A DNA stretch of 52,028 nt from Arthrobacter oryzae (GTDB taxonomy: Bacteria > Actinomycetota > Actinomycetes > Actinomycetales > Micrococcaceae), in contig NZ_JAUSSM010000020.1 in NCBI RefSeq assembly GCF_030812315.1, positions 1 to 52,028 of the forward strand. Reading direction: 5' to 3'. The notes under the pieces were generated by a model. That model had not been told where the DNA came from. It searched no databases and was given only the letters and a program-made list of their open reading frames with translations. A program made the translations under genes and the position numbers. Shown piece by piece: positions 15,941-24,468 of this stretch (positions are counted from its first letter, which is position 1; the number at the start of each line of letters is the position of its first letter).

Positions 15941-16948
15941 TTAGCCGAGTTCCGCGAGTACTTTCGCCACGATCTTCTGGACGGAGAGGCCGTAGCGTTC
16001 ATGCAGTGTGGGCAGTGCGCCGGCGTCGAGGAACTGATCCGGCAGTGCCACGGGAACCACCCTCTTGCCGAGGCCTGCAGCGACCACTGCGGAGGCTACG
16101 GTTTCGAACAGGCCGCCGATCACGCTGTGGTTTTCCAGCGTCACCGCCAGGCGGTCGGTGTTGATCTCAGCCAGGACGGTAGCCGCGTCGAAGGGCTTGA
16201 TGGTGGGCGTGTGGACGACGGCGACATCCACGTTGTGCTCCGCCAAGGCCTTGGCGGCCTGCAGCGCCCGCATGGTCATCAGCCCGCTGGAGATGAAGAC
16301 GACGTCGTTCCCGCCGCGCAAGACCTTCGCCTTGCCAAGTTCGAAGGTGTAGCCGTATTCGTCCAGGACGGTAGGGACGTTGCCGCGCAGCAGCCGCAGG
16401 TAGGTGGGGCCTTCACTGGCCGCGAGCTGGGGGACTGCCTGTTCGATGTCGATCGAGTCGCAGGGATCCACGATGGTCAGGTTGGGCATGCCGCGGAAGA
16501 TCGCCATGTCCTCGGTGGCCTGGTGGCTCGGACCGTACCCCGTGGTCAGGCCGGGCAGTCCGCCCACGATGTTCACGTTGAGGTTCGGCTCCGCGCTGTC
16601 CAGGCAGAGGAAGTCGTAGGCCCGCCGCGCAGCGAACACCGAGTAGGTGGATGCGAAGGGCACCAGGCCGGTCTCGGCGAATCCGGCGGCGGCACCGAAG
16701 AGCAGCTGTTCGGCCATGCCCATCTGGAAGAACCGTTCCGGGAACGCCTGGGCGAAGATGTGCATGTCGGTGTATTTGCCGAGGTCCGCGGTGAGGCCGA
16801 CGATATTGTCGTTTTCCTGCGCTGCCTTCACCAGGGCGTGTCCGAAGGGTGCGGAAGCGGTTTTTTGGCCCGGATCAGCGAAGGACGCGATCATGGCCGA
16901 GGTCTTCAGCTTGGGGGCGGTGCTTTTCAAGGCGGTGGCGGCGCTCAT
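15941..16948 (-). CDS. transketolase-like enzyme, C-terminal subunit
   Basis: 335 residues corresponding to the pyrimidine-binding and C-terminal domains of transketolase. The glutamate needed to activate thiamine diphosphate sits in FFQMGMAEQLLFGAAAGFA (about 80-95). GYGPSHQATEDMAIFRGMPNL (about 145-165) is the usual transketolase segment, and the C-terminal TLENHSVIGGL is also typical. The start overlaps the N-terminal subunit gene by ATGA, so both subunits are made together. Two-subunit transketolases of this kind are known for specialised sugars, for example apulose-4-phosphate or sulfosugars, rather than the pentose phosphate pathway. The sugar handled here is unknown. Confidence 0.87.
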   Translation of the reverse strand: MSAATALKSTAPKLKTSAMIASFADPGQKTASAPFGHALVKAAQENDNIVGLTADLGKYTDMHIFAQAFPERFFQMGMAEQLLFGAAAGFAETGLVPFASTYSVFAARRAYDFLCLDSAEPNLNVNIVGGLPGLTTGYGPSHQATEDMAIFRGMPNLTIVDPCDSIDIEQAVPQLAASEGPTYLRLLRGNVPTVLDEYGYTFELGKAKVLRGGNDVVFISSGLMTMRALQAAKALAEHNVDVAVVHTPTIKPFDAATVLAEINTDRLAVTLENHSVIGGLFETVASAVVAAGLGKRVVPVALPDQFLDAGALPTLHERYGLSVQKIVAKVLAELG

Positions 16949-17829
16949 CGCTTGGCCTTCCCTTCGTATCCTGCGGTCAGTTGTTCGCGGCAGAGCTGCC
17001 ATTCGTGTTCTTCGATGCGCATGAAATGTGCCTTCTCGCGTTCTTCCAGCAGCGGTACTCCGCGGCCTACTTTCGTGTCGCACAGGATCACGGAAGGACG
17101 TCCGACGGTGGCGGCCTGGGCGGCGGCGTTGTCGAAGGCGAGCAGGAGGTCGGCCATGTTGTTGCCGTCCACCCGCTGGGTGTACCAGCCGAAGGACTCC
17201 CATTTTTCCGTCACGGGCTCGGTGCGGAGCACGGTGTCCGTCTTGCCGTCCGCCTGCAGCGCGTTGATGTCCACCATGGCGGTCAGGTTGCCCAGCTGGT
17301 GGTGGTGTGCGCCCATGGCGGCCTCCCAGGTTGAGCCCTCGTCCAGTTCGCCGTCAGAGAGGAAGTTGTAGACCCTCGCCTCGGAACCCTGGTAGCGGAG
17401 GCCCAGCGCCATTCCGACGGCGATAGTGAGGCCGTGGCCCAGGGAGCCGCCGGAGATTTCCATGCCGGGGGTGTAGGTGGACATCCCGGACATAGGCAGC
17501 CGGGAATCGTCCGAACCATAGGTCTCGAGCTCCTCCACGGGGACGATCCCGGCCTCGGCCAATGCCGCGTAGTGTCCGATCGCGTAGTGCCCGGTGGAGA
17601 GCAGGAACCTGTCCCGCCCTTCCCATTCGGGGTCGGCGGCCTGGAACCGGAGCTGGTCCGCATAGACGGCAGCCAGCATATCCGCCGCGCCGAGCGCCTG
17701 GCCGACGTAGCCCTGGCCCTGGACCTCGCCCATATTCAGGGCATGGTGCCGGATCCGGTACGCCGCGGCTGAAACGTCGTCGACGCGGCCTGTTGTGGTG
17801 ATAGCCATGGTTTCCTGTGTGACGGTCAT
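16945..17829 (-). CDS. transketolase-like enzyme, N-terminal (thiamine diphosphate-binding) subunit
   Basis: 294 residues covering the pyrophosphate-binding domain. It contains LLSTGHYAIGHYAAL, the loop ISGGSLGHGLTIAVG, and the thiamine diphosphate/metal motif SDGELDEGS followed by NLTAMVDIN. The chosen ATG has a GAAAGAAG stretch upstream. An alternative ATG at 17853 shares one base with the transporter's stop (TGATG) and would add eight residues. Together with the downstream C-terminal subunit it should transfer a two-carbon ketol unit. It follows the transporter gene directly in the same operon. Confidence 0.87.
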   Translation of the reverse strand: MTVTQETMAITTTGRVDDVSAAAYRIRHHALNMGEVQGQGYVGQALGAADMLAAVYADQLRFQAADPEWEGRDRFLLSTGHYAIGHYAALAEAGIVPVEELETYGSDDSRLPMSGMSTYTPGMEISGGSLGHGLTIAVGMALGLRYQGSEARVYNFLSDGELDEGSTWEAAMGAHHHQLGNLTAMVDINALQADGKTDTVLRTEPVTEKWESFGWYTQRVDGNNMADLLLAFDNAAAQAATVGRPSVILCDTKVGRGVPLLEEREKAHFMRIEEHEWQLCREQLTAGYEGKAKR

Positions 17830-17852
17830 TTGGGCTTCTTTCGTGGAGGTCA

Positions 17853-19190
17853 TCAGACGGTCACTGACTGGGGCGTGCTTTTGGTGGCCTCGTCTGCCAG
17901 CTGCCGTTCGCGCTTGCCCCAGGTTTCCCGGGTGGCGATGGCGGCCCAGAGGCCGATGGCTGCGTAGAAGCTGAAGAGGAGCGCGGGGCCCATCCAGCCG
18001 AGGGCCACGAAGAGGAGCGTGGTGATGAAGGGGGTGAATCCGGAGACCATGGCGGAGATCTGGTAGGCCAGTGAGGCGCCGGAGGAGCGGGTCTTGGCCT
18101 GGAAGAGTTCCGGGAACCAGGCGCCCTGGGCGCCGGCCAGGGAGTTCTGGCAGACGGCGTAGGAGATGGCGACGGTTGCAATGATGGCGATGAACATGCC
18201 GGTGTTCACCAGCAGGAACATGGGGATGCCGAAGAGCAGGGCGAAGGCGCAGGACCAGACGTACAGGGGCCGGCGGCCGATCCTGTCGGTGAGCCGGGCC
18301 CAGGCCTGGGTGGCGAAGATGCCGATGGCCGAGGCGATGCAAAGGGCCACGAGGGTCTGGGTCTTGTCAGCGAGCTGCTCGGTGTGGAGGTAGGAAATCA
18401 TGTAGGTGATGGATACGGCGTAGCCGGCGGTCTCGGCGATGCGCAGGCCGATGCCCTTGACGATGTTGCGCCAGTCGGTCTTGATGACCTCGACGATGGG
18501 CGACTTGACGATGGCGCCGCTTTCCTTGACCTCGTCGAAGACCGGGGACTCGGGGACTTTGGCGCGGATGATCAGGCCGACGGCGACCAGCACGATGCTG
18601 GCCAGGAACGGCACGCGCCAGGCAAGTTCGCCGCCGAGGTTCACGCTGACGAGGAAGACGAGGTTCGCCAGGAGCAGGCCAACAGGGAAGCCGGCCTGCA
18701 CGATGCCGGTGTACTTGCCCTTGGACTTCCAGGGCGCGTGCTCGTAGCTCATCAGGATGGCGCCGCCCCACTCAGCGCCGAAGGCCAGGCCCTGGACGAC
18801 CCGGACGAACACCAAGAGGGCAGGGGCCAGCAGGCCAACCTGCTCGTAGGTGGGCAGCAGGCCGATGAGGAACGTGGCCACGCCCATGAGGATCAGCGAG
18901 GCCACCAGGACGGGCTTGCGGCCCACCTTGTCGCCGAGGTGCCCGCCAATGATGCCGCCGATCGGGCGGGCGGCGAAGCCCACACCGAGAGTGGCGAAGG
19001 CTGCCAGCGTTCCCGTGACCGGGTCGCCGGTCGGGAAGAACGCCGTACCGAAGTACAGGGCCGCGGCGGTGCCGAACCCGATGAAGTCATACGTCTCAAT
19101 GACGGCGCCAACACCGGAACCGATGGCGACGCGCTTTGCGTCCTTGGTGCCGTGGACGTGGCCCCGCATTTTCAGAGCTTCGTTGCTCAT
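17853..19190 (-). CDS. MHS-family major facilitator transporter
   Basis: A 445-residue inner-membrane permease with twelve predicted helices. MHS-type signatures are GSGVGAVIETYDFIGFGTAA at the first helix, ARPIGGIIGGHLGDKVGRKP after helix 2, and GLAFGAEWGGAILMSYEHAP at helix 4. MHS members take up organic acids, betaines or sugar acids with protons. The start MSNEALKMRG at 19190 was chosen because GAAAGGGA lies 8 bases upstream; a longer frame reaches into the operator region. It is the first gene of the minus-strand operon transporter-transketolase subunits(-regulator) and faces the isomerase gene across the shared promoter. Confidence 0.88.
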   Translation of the reverse strand: MSNEALKMRGHVHGTKDAKRVAIGSGVGAVIETYDFIGFGTAAALYFGTAFFPTGDPVTGTLAAFATLGVGFAARPIGGIIGGHLGDKVGRKPVLVASLILMGVATFLIGLLPTYEQVGLLAPALLVFVRVVQGLAFGAEWGGAILMSYEHAPWKSKGKYTGIVQAGFPVGLLLANLVFLVSVNLGGELAWRVPFLASIVLVAVGLIIRAKVPESPVFDEVKESGAIVKSPIVEVIKTDWRNIVKGIGLRIAETAGYAVSITYMISYLHTEQLADKTQTLVALCIASAIGIFATQAWARLTDRIGRRPLYVWSCAFALLFGIPMFLLVNTGMFIAIIATVAISYAVCQNSLAGAQGAWFPELFQAKTRSSGASLAYQISAMVSGFTPFITTLLFVALGWMGPALLFSFYAAIGLWAAIATRETWGKRERQLADEATKSTPQSVTV

Positions 19191-19241
19191 TGGTGGATCC
19201 CTTTCGATTAGCGACCGAAGCATTGGCGCTCCAGCACTGTC

Positions 19242-19326
19242 GACTGTTAACACATGATACGACAAGTGTGACCTGCGTCATTTCACTCTGTCAACAGTCA
19301 ATGTTGGAGGTTGACTGTTGACAGTG
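19242..19326. promoter_or_regulatory. divergent promoter with three GntR operator-like sites
   Basis: Sites GACTGTTAACAC (19242), CTGTCAACAGTC (19288-19299) and GACTGTTGACAGTG (19313-19326) lie between the transporter and isomerase starts. The last two are inverted copies of TTGACTGTTGACAG(AG)TGAAA and flank ATGTTGGAGG. All resemble the site in front of the GntR gene. The arrangement suggests coordinated repression of both divergent operons. Confidence 0.6.
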
Positions 19327-19378
19327 AAACACACTACAGTGATTCACATCACCCCGCCCGTTCAGAGGATCAACGACG

Positions 19379-20203
19379 ATGTTCAACTCCCGCCTCGGCT
19401 GCTCGTCCATCAGCTTCCGCCACCAGGACCTGAGCACTGCCCTGCGGACCATCAGCGGCCTTGGCTTCGAAGAAATCGACCTGGGCGCCCTCCCGGGCGT
19501 CTGCGACCACGTCCCCTACGACCTGGATGCGGAGGCAGTCACGGCCGTCACGGCGGAGGTTGCCGCCTCCGGGCTGCGGGTCCGCTCGGTCAACGGTGAC
19601 ATCGGGGACCTCAACGCAGTGCTTGACGCCGGCCGGCAGGTCGCCCGCGAACGGCACCTGGAGGCGCTGCTCACCCTCACGGCTAACACCGGTGCCAAGG
19701 CGCTGGTCCTTCCGTGCGGCGCGCTGGGCCACGACCCGGTCCGGAGCCTTGACGAGGATCTGGACACCATCGCAGCCCAGCTCATCCACGCGGGGCAGCG
19801 GGCCGCGGAATTCGGCGTCGAACTCTGGACCGAGTCCCTGCATTTCCTGCGGTTCTGCTGGAACCTGGAACGCGCGGAACTGCTGGCACAGCGGCTGGCG
19901 GGAACCGGCGTCGGAATTGTCATGGACTTCAGCCACATCGTCGCCGCCGGCGAGGATCCGTTGGAATACGTAAAACGCCACGAGGGACGCATCGCCCATG
20001 TCCACCTCCGCGACGCCATGCCCGGCAACATCAACCTCAGCATCGGAAACGGCCACGCGGACTTCGCCGCCGGGCTGCGCTCGCTCGCAGCCCATGGCTA
20101 CTCCGGCCACTTCTCACTGGAACTGGAAACCCGGGACGTCACCCACGACGAACGTCCGGCAGCCGCCGCCAAGGCGGCCAGCTTCGTCACCGACCTTCTC
20201 TGA
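19379..20203 (+). CDS. sugar phosphate isomerase/epimerase family protein (TIM barrel, AP endonuclease 2-like)
   Basis: A 274-residue protein of the xylose-isomerase-like TIM barrel family, related to hydroxypyruvate and inosose isomerase/epimerase enzymes. It starts RLGCSSISFRHQDLSTAL. Candidate metal ligands, in order, are Glu in ELWTESLH (about 155-162), Asp and His in VMDFSHI (about 181-187), His in AHVHLRDA (about 206-213) and Glu in SLELETRD near the end. It would interconvert keto and aldo, or epimeric, forms of the sugar or sugar acid taken up by the neighbouring transporter. It is the first gene of the plus-strand half of the regulon. Confidence 0.85.
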   Translation: MFNSRLGCSSISFRHQDLSTALRTISGLGFEEIDLGALPGVCDHVPYDLDAEAVTAVTAEVAASGLRVRSVNGDIGDLNAVLDAGRQVARERHLEALLTLTANTGAKALVLPCGALGHDPVRSLDEDLDTIAAQLIHAGQRAAEFGVELWTESLHFLRFCWNLERAELLAQRLAGTGVGIVMDFSHIVAAGEDPLEYVKRHEGRIAHVHLRDAMPGNINLSIGNGHADFAAGLRSLAAHGYSGHFSLELETRDVTHDERPAAAAKAASFVTDLL

Positions 20204-20212
20204 CCATCGATT

Positions 20213-20258
20213 GCTCCGTAACGGCCGTTTTGGACCCTCAAAACGGCGCTTGTGGAGC
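20213..20258. other. strong stem-loop between isomerase and dehydrogenase genes
   Basis: GCCGTTTTG (20224-20232) and CAAAACGGC (20239-20247) form a perfect 9-bp stem with a GACCCT loop. GCTCC (20213-20217) and GGAGC (20254-20258) extend it across a symmetric 6-by-6 internal loop. There is no T-run, so it may be an mRNA processing or stability element or a partial terminator that sets different levels for the two genes. Confidence 0.45.
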
Positions 20259-20304
20259 ACTCGATTCCATCCATGGACACAACCAAGCACAACCAAGGAG
20301 CATC

Positions 20305-21078
20305 ATGACCACCATCCAGCGCACCGCCGTCCTCACCGGGGCCACCTCGGACCGCGGCATCGGCATCACCACCGCACGCCGCTACGCCAGCCAGGGCTGG
20401 GGAGTGGTGATCCTGGACCTCGACGGCGAGAAGTCCGCGAAGGTCGCCGCCGAAATCGGCAACGAATTCAACGTCCCGGCCTTCGGCTCCGATATCGACG
20501 TCGCCAACGAGGATTCCGTGAACGCGGCATACCGCGCAGTGAAGGCCGAAATCACCGCGGGCACGCTCCCGGCCGTGGGTGCCCTGGCCAACATCGCCGG
20601 CATCACCTCGCCTGTGCCGTTCCTCGAGACCACCCTGGATCTCTGGAACAAGGTCATGGCCGTGAACTCCACCGGCACCTACCTGGTCACCAAGGCCTTC
20701 CTGCCGGACATGATCGCCAACGGCTGGGGCCGGATCGTCAACATGTCCTCCGTGTCCGCGCAGCGCGGCGGCGGCGTGTTCGGCAAGGTCCCCTACTCCG
20801 CCGCGAAGGCCGCCATCCTCGGTTTCACCAAGGCGCTGGCCCGCGAAATCGGCGCCACGGGAGTGACCGTCAACGCCATCACCCCGGGTGCCGTGGACAC
20901 CAACATCCGCGTGGGCAGCACCGAGGAGCAGGAAGCAGCCATCAACGCCGGCATCCCCCTGGGCCGCAACGCCACCACCGAGGAAATCGCCGCCGTCATC
21001 ACGTTCCTGTCCTCCGAGGAATCGGCCTACCTCACCGGAACCACCATCGACATCAACGGCGGAAGCCACATCCACTAG
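20305..21078 (+). CDS. SDR-family NAD(P)-dependent dehydrogenase
   Basis: A 257-residue classical SDR with all core motifs: LTGATSDRGIGITTA (cofactor loop), LANIAG (the NNAG-like strand), catalytic Ser in VNMSSVS, YSAAKAAI supplying Tyr-xxx-Lys, and the C-terminal YLTGTTIDINGGS. The ATG has AAGGAG 5 bases upstream. It lies 101 bp after the TIM-barrel gene on the same strand, separated by a stem-loop, and most likely oxidises or reduces a polyol or keto-sugar in the pathway fed by the MHS transporter. The exact substrate is unknown. Confidence 0.87.
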   Translation: MTTIQRTAVLTGATSDRGIGITTARRYASQGWGVVILDLDGEKSAKVAAEIGNEFNVPAFGSDIDVANEDSVNAAYRAVKAEITAGTLPAVGALANIAGITSPVPFLETTLDLWNKVMAVNSTGTYLVTKAFLPDMIANGWGRIVNMSSVSAQRGGGVFGKVPYSAAKAAILGFTKALAREIGATGVTVNAITPGAVDTNIRVGSTEEQEAAINAGIPLGRNATTEEIAAVITFLSSEESAYLTGTTIDINGGSHIH

Positions 21079-21227
21079 CGAAACGCCGCTGTACCGGAGG
21101 GGCAACGCCGCCCTCCAATCCGGTGACCAGATGGGGAAGCAAGCGTCCGAAGGCCTTGAAACGGACGCGCACCAGCACGCCGTCCTGACCATGGAAGGCC
21201 GGGCGCGGCCATCCGGGGACGCCGCAG

Positions 21228-22337
21228 CTATTCGACGTTGACCTTCACGCGTTGCACCGCGTTGTTGCCCATGCCCTGATAGTTCCAGACCTGCTCCAGC
21301 GGCTGCATTGATCCTGTGGAGTCGGTGGCCCGGCAGGCAAGCTCATGCTCGCCCCGGTCCGCCACCCAGGGGAAAGTCCATTCGCACCACGCAAACGGAC
21401 CAGCCGGATGCCCAAGATGCGCCGGCATCCACTTCCCGTCGATCCCCACCTCGACGCGGGCCACGGAACCTTCGCCGGACCAGGCCCTGCCCTTGAGCAT
21501 CACCGGGCCGGCGGAAAGGACCCTGTTGCGGGTGAAGAAGTCCGGGATTCCGGGCGGAACCATCAGCGAACGGACCTTGATGCGCGTGACCGGTGCACCG
21601 GCGTCGTCCGCGTCCTTCTGGTAGCGGTAAGCCACCGACTGCTGGAAGCCGTCAAACGGGTGGGTCACCACCTGGATGGATTCCAGCCATTTCACGCTGG
21701 CCATGCCGTACCAGCCGGGGACCACCAGCCGCAGCGGGAAGCCATGCTGCGGCGGCAGGTCGCGGCCGTTCATCTCGTACGCGAGCACGACGTCGGGGCG
21801 CATCGCCTCCTTGATCGGCAGGCTGCGTCCGTACTTTTGCCGGACGCCGCCCTGGATGCCGGCGTCGGCGCCCGTGAAGACCACTTCGATGGCGTCTTCA
21901 TCAACACCGGCCTGGGCCAGGAGGTATGCCAGCGGGACACCCGTCCACACCGCAGTGCCCACGCCTTCAAGCCGCCACGGCTGGCTCAGCGGACGGGGCC
22001 GGAGGAGCGACCGGCCGTTGCCGGCACATTCAAGGGTGATGGGAATGCTGATGGCGGGGTCCCGGCGGAGCGCCCGGAGGTTGATTTCGACGGCGCGTTG
22101 GACGGCACCGCCGATCCGCAAGTGCCAGGCGTCGGCGTCAATAAACGGGATGTCGAAATGCGTCAGGACGTAGTGCAGACCCGGCGGGGTAACGTCCTCC
22201 CGCAAGGCCTCCAGCGGCATCGAATGGTTCCTGACCGCAAGCTGCAGTTCCTCTGCGGTGAGCGGGCCGTTCGTGGGTTCTCCGGTATGCGCCGTGGGTT
22301 TTGCGGTTTGGCGGCGCCGGGAAATCTGGTTCGTCAT
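21228..22337 (-). CDS. sulfite oxidase-like molybdopterin-dependent oxidoreductase
   Basis: 369 residues with the sulfite oxidase fold. The molybdenum-ligating cysteine is C104 in LECAGNGRSLL. GVGTAVWTGVPLAYLL and the pterin-binding stretch HGFPLRLVVPGWYGMASVKWL follow, and a C-terminal dimerisation domain begins about 255 (RIKVRSLMVPP) and contains GRAWSGEGSVARVEV. No Tat or Sec signal peptide and no heme domain are seen, so it appears cytoplasmic. The usual electron acceptor partner is not next to it. It could be a sulfite oxidase or a relative with another oxyanion substrate. The ATG lacks a clear ribosome site. Confidence 0.85.
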   Translation of the reverse strand: MTNQISRRRQTAKPTAHTGEPTNGPLTAEELQLAVRNHSMPLEALREDVTPPGLHYVLTHFDIPFIDADAWHLRIGGAVQRAVEINLRALRRDPAISIPITLECAGNGRSLLRPRPLSQPWRLEGVGTAVWTGVPLAYLLAQAGVDEDAIEVVFTGADAGIQGGVRQKYGRSLPIKEAMRPDVVLAYEMNGRDLPPQHGFPLRLVVPGWYGMASVKWLESIQVVTHPFDGFQQSVAYRYQKDADDAGAPVTRIKVRSLMVPPGIPDFFTRNRVLSAGPVMLKGRAWSGEGSVARVEVGIDGKWMPAHLGHPAGPFAWCEWTFPWVADRGEHELACRATDSTGSMQPLEQVWNYQGMGNNAVQRVKVNVE

Positions 22338-22480
22338 GGCACTGCGATTCTGGGTAGGGCCGGATTCTGGTGTGGAACGATGCTGGGCTGCTTACGGATG
22401 CTGCGACGGGGGTTGCCCTTGTTCACAGGTCTACGCCCGCCTCCGCAGGTGCGTCAAGGCCAGTCCCGGGCGCTTCGAGG

Positions 22481-23389
22481 CTAGGGGTGGTGCGCCTCCT
22501 TGAGGAAGTCATCCAGCCCTTGAGGTTCCCTGCCCGTGAGGCCGTGAACGTCCGACGTCGGGCCCGCCAGTTCACCGTTGGCAATGGCGGTGTAGGTGCT
22601 GACCCAGGCGTCCACTTGCCAGGCGGGCGCGCCGTACGAGGCCCGGGACGCGTACGCTTCCTTCACGGTTTCATTGTGGTAGCTGATGTTCCGGCCGGTA
22701 CCTTCCGTGAGCAGCTGCGCGGCCCGCTCCAGGGAAATGTCCTCGGGGCCGGTCAGGTGGTAGGTCCGGCCCGTGTGCACCGCCGGATCACGCAGCACGG
22801 CGGCGGCGCACCGGGCAATATCCCCGCGGGACACAGCCGCCATCACACCATCGCCTGCCGGACCGCGGATGACGCCGTCATCTCCGGCGAGCAGCGGCAG
22901 GAAGTCAAGGTAGAAGTTGTCCCGCAGGAACGTGTAGTCCAGCCCGGAGGCCCTGATCCGTTCTTCGGTGGCGTAGTGATCCCTGCCCAGCGTGAACGTG
23001 CAGTCAGCGGACGCTCCGAAAAAGGACGTATAGACGAGGTGCCGCACCCCGGCGGCCGCTGCGGCGTCCACGAACGCGAAATGCGTCTGCAGCCGGTCTT
23101 CGGCTTCCGAGGCTGACACCATGAACAGGGTTCTTACGCCCTCGAGCGAGGACTTCGCCAGCACCGGGTCCGCGTACGCCGAGACCACCGGAACGGCGCC
23201 CTGAAGGTCAGGTGCCCGTGCGGCGTCCCGCACCAGCAGCCGCTGCGGGTGCCCGGCGTCGGCGAGGATGCTGGCGACGAGTCCGCCGAGCTGCCCGGTG
23301 GAGCCGGTGACGGCCAGATCGGGCAGGGACCCGTCGGAGCCTTTCCCTGTGTCCGTCCCTGTGACCGCGGGGGTTCCCGTGTCCGCCAT
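22481..23389 (-). CDS. NmrA-like NAD(P)-binding protein (QorB-like SDR)
   Basis: A 302-residue atypical SDR. LAVTGSTGQLGGLVASIL (about residues 25-42) is the NAD(P)-binding loop. RLLVRDAARAPDL follows strand 2, HLVYTSFFGASADCTF is the active-site region of the NmrA/quinone-reductase 2-like group, and SGLDYTFLRDNFYLDF is also typical. Such proteins act as NADPH-dependent quinone reductases or redox sensors. The first about 24 residues are low in complexity. It starts 2 bp after the upstream aldo/keto reductase stops, so the two form an operon. Confidence 0.83.
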   Translation of the reverse strand: MADTGTPAVTGTDTGKGSDGSLPDLAVTGSTGQLGGLVASILADAGHPQRLLVRDAARAPDLQGAVPVVSAYADPVLAKSSLEGVRTLFMVSASEAEDRLQTHFAFVDAAAAAGVRHLVYTSFFGASADCTFTLGRDHYATEERIRASGLDYTFLRDNFYLDFLPLLAGDDGVIRGPAGDGVMAAVSRGDIARCAAAVLRDPAVHTGRTYHLTGPEDISLERAAQLLTEGTGRNISYHNETVKEAYASRASYGAPAWQVDAWVSTYTAIANGELAGPTSDVHGLTGREPQGLDDFLKEAHHP

Positions 23390-23391
23390 GG

Positions 23392-24396
23392 CTAGGCCTC
23401 GCGGGACGCGGGCGACTTGGTCTGCGCCGGGTCGCGTTCAGCCAGGGATCCGATGACGTCGTCGATCCTGTCCATGATGGCCTCGTCAAGCTTCACGCCG
23501 GCCGCCGCCACGTTGCCGGCAATCTGCTCGGGCCGGGACGCACCCATGATGGCCGAGGCGACGTTCTTGTTCTGCAGCACCCAGGCGATGCTCAGTTGGG
23601 CCATGGTGAGCCCGGCTTCCGCAGCGATCGGTTTGAGCTTCTGGACGCCGCTGAGCACTTCATCGGACATCCAGCGTTCGATCATCCTGGCGCCGCCCTT
23701 GGAGTCCGTGGCCCGGCTTCCCTCCGGCGCCGGCTTTCCCGGCCGGTACTTGCCGCTCAGCACGCCCTGGGCGATGGGGGACCACACGATCTGGGACAGG
23801 CCCAGTTCTTCGGACGTGGGGATCACTTCGGCTTCAATGACGCGCCAGAGCATGGAGTACTGCGGCTGGTTGGAGATCAGTTGGAATCCCAGGTCCCTGG
23901 CCAGGGCGTGGCCGTCCCGGATCTGGTCGGCTGTCCATTCGCTGACACCGATGTACAGCGCTTTGCCTTGCCGGACGATGTCCGCGAAGGCCTGCATGGT
24001 TTCTTCCAACGGCGTCTCATAGTCATAGCGGTGCGCCTGGTACAGGTCCACGTAGTCGGTCTGGAGACGCGTCAGGGAACCGTCGATGGACTCCATGATG
24101 TGCTTGCGGGACAGCCCCACATCGTTGTGGCCTTTGGGCCCGGTGGGGCCGAACACCTTGGTGAAGATCTCCAGGGACTGGCGGCGCTCGTCCTTCAGCG
24201 CTTCGCCCAGCACCGTCTCGGCCGCCGTGTTGGCGTAGACGTCGGCGGTGTCGAACGTGCTGATTCCTGCGTCCAGCGCCGCCCGCACGCACTGGGTTGC
24301 TACATCGTTCTCCACTTGGGATCCGTGCGTGAGCCAGTTGCCGAAGGTGATTTCGGAGATCTTGAAGCCGCTGTTGCCGAGGTATCTGAATTCCAT
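23392..24396 (-). CDS. aldo/keto reductase
   Basis: 334 residues with the AKR (beta/alpha)8 pattern. MEFRYLGNSGFKISEI is the N terminus. FDTADVYANTAAE supplies the catalytic Asp and Tyr, FTKVFG the Lys, and DLYQAHRYD the His. The C-terminal cofactor loop reads IMGASRPEQIAGN. It resembles the Kvbeta/YhdN-like AKR group. An ATG at 24396 was chosen over a GTG three codons upstream. The enzyme would reduce carbonyls with NADPH; the physiological substrate is unknown. It precedes the NmrA-like gene and follows a second AKR gene by 72 bp. Confidence 0.87.
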   Translation of the reverse strand: MEFRYLGNSGFKISEITFGNWLTHGSQVENDVATQCVRAALDAGISTFDTADVYANTAAETVLGEALKDERRQSLEIFTKVFGPTGPKGHNDVGLSRKHIMESIDGSLTRLQTDYVDLYQAHRYDYETPLEETMQAFADIVRQGKALYIGVSEWTADQIRDGHALARDLGFQLISNQPQYSMLWRVIEAEVIPTSEELGLSQIVWSPIAQGVLSGKYRPGKPAPEGSRATDSKGGARMIERWMSDEVLSGVQKLKPIAAEAGLTMAQLSIAWVLQNKNVASAIMGASRPEQIAGNVAAAGVKLDEAIMDRIDDVIGSLAERDPAQTKSPASREA

Positions 24397-24468
24397 GGTT
24401 TTCACCGTAGTCCACTTGGTTGCTCAGGGTAAGGGCTTTCCGGCGGCTGCCTTGGGCTGCCTTCTCGG

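Noticed and set aside
15878..17371. 497-codon plus-strand open frame over the transketolase genes
   Set aside because: It is antisense to two well-recognised transketolase subunits and has no recognisable motifs or ribosome site.
21079..21227. Short open frame and weak hairpin between the SDR and sulfite oxidase genes
   Set aside because: The frame of about 36 codons lacks a ribosome site, and the GGAGGG/CCCTCC stem is only 6 bp, too weak to call as gene or terminator.
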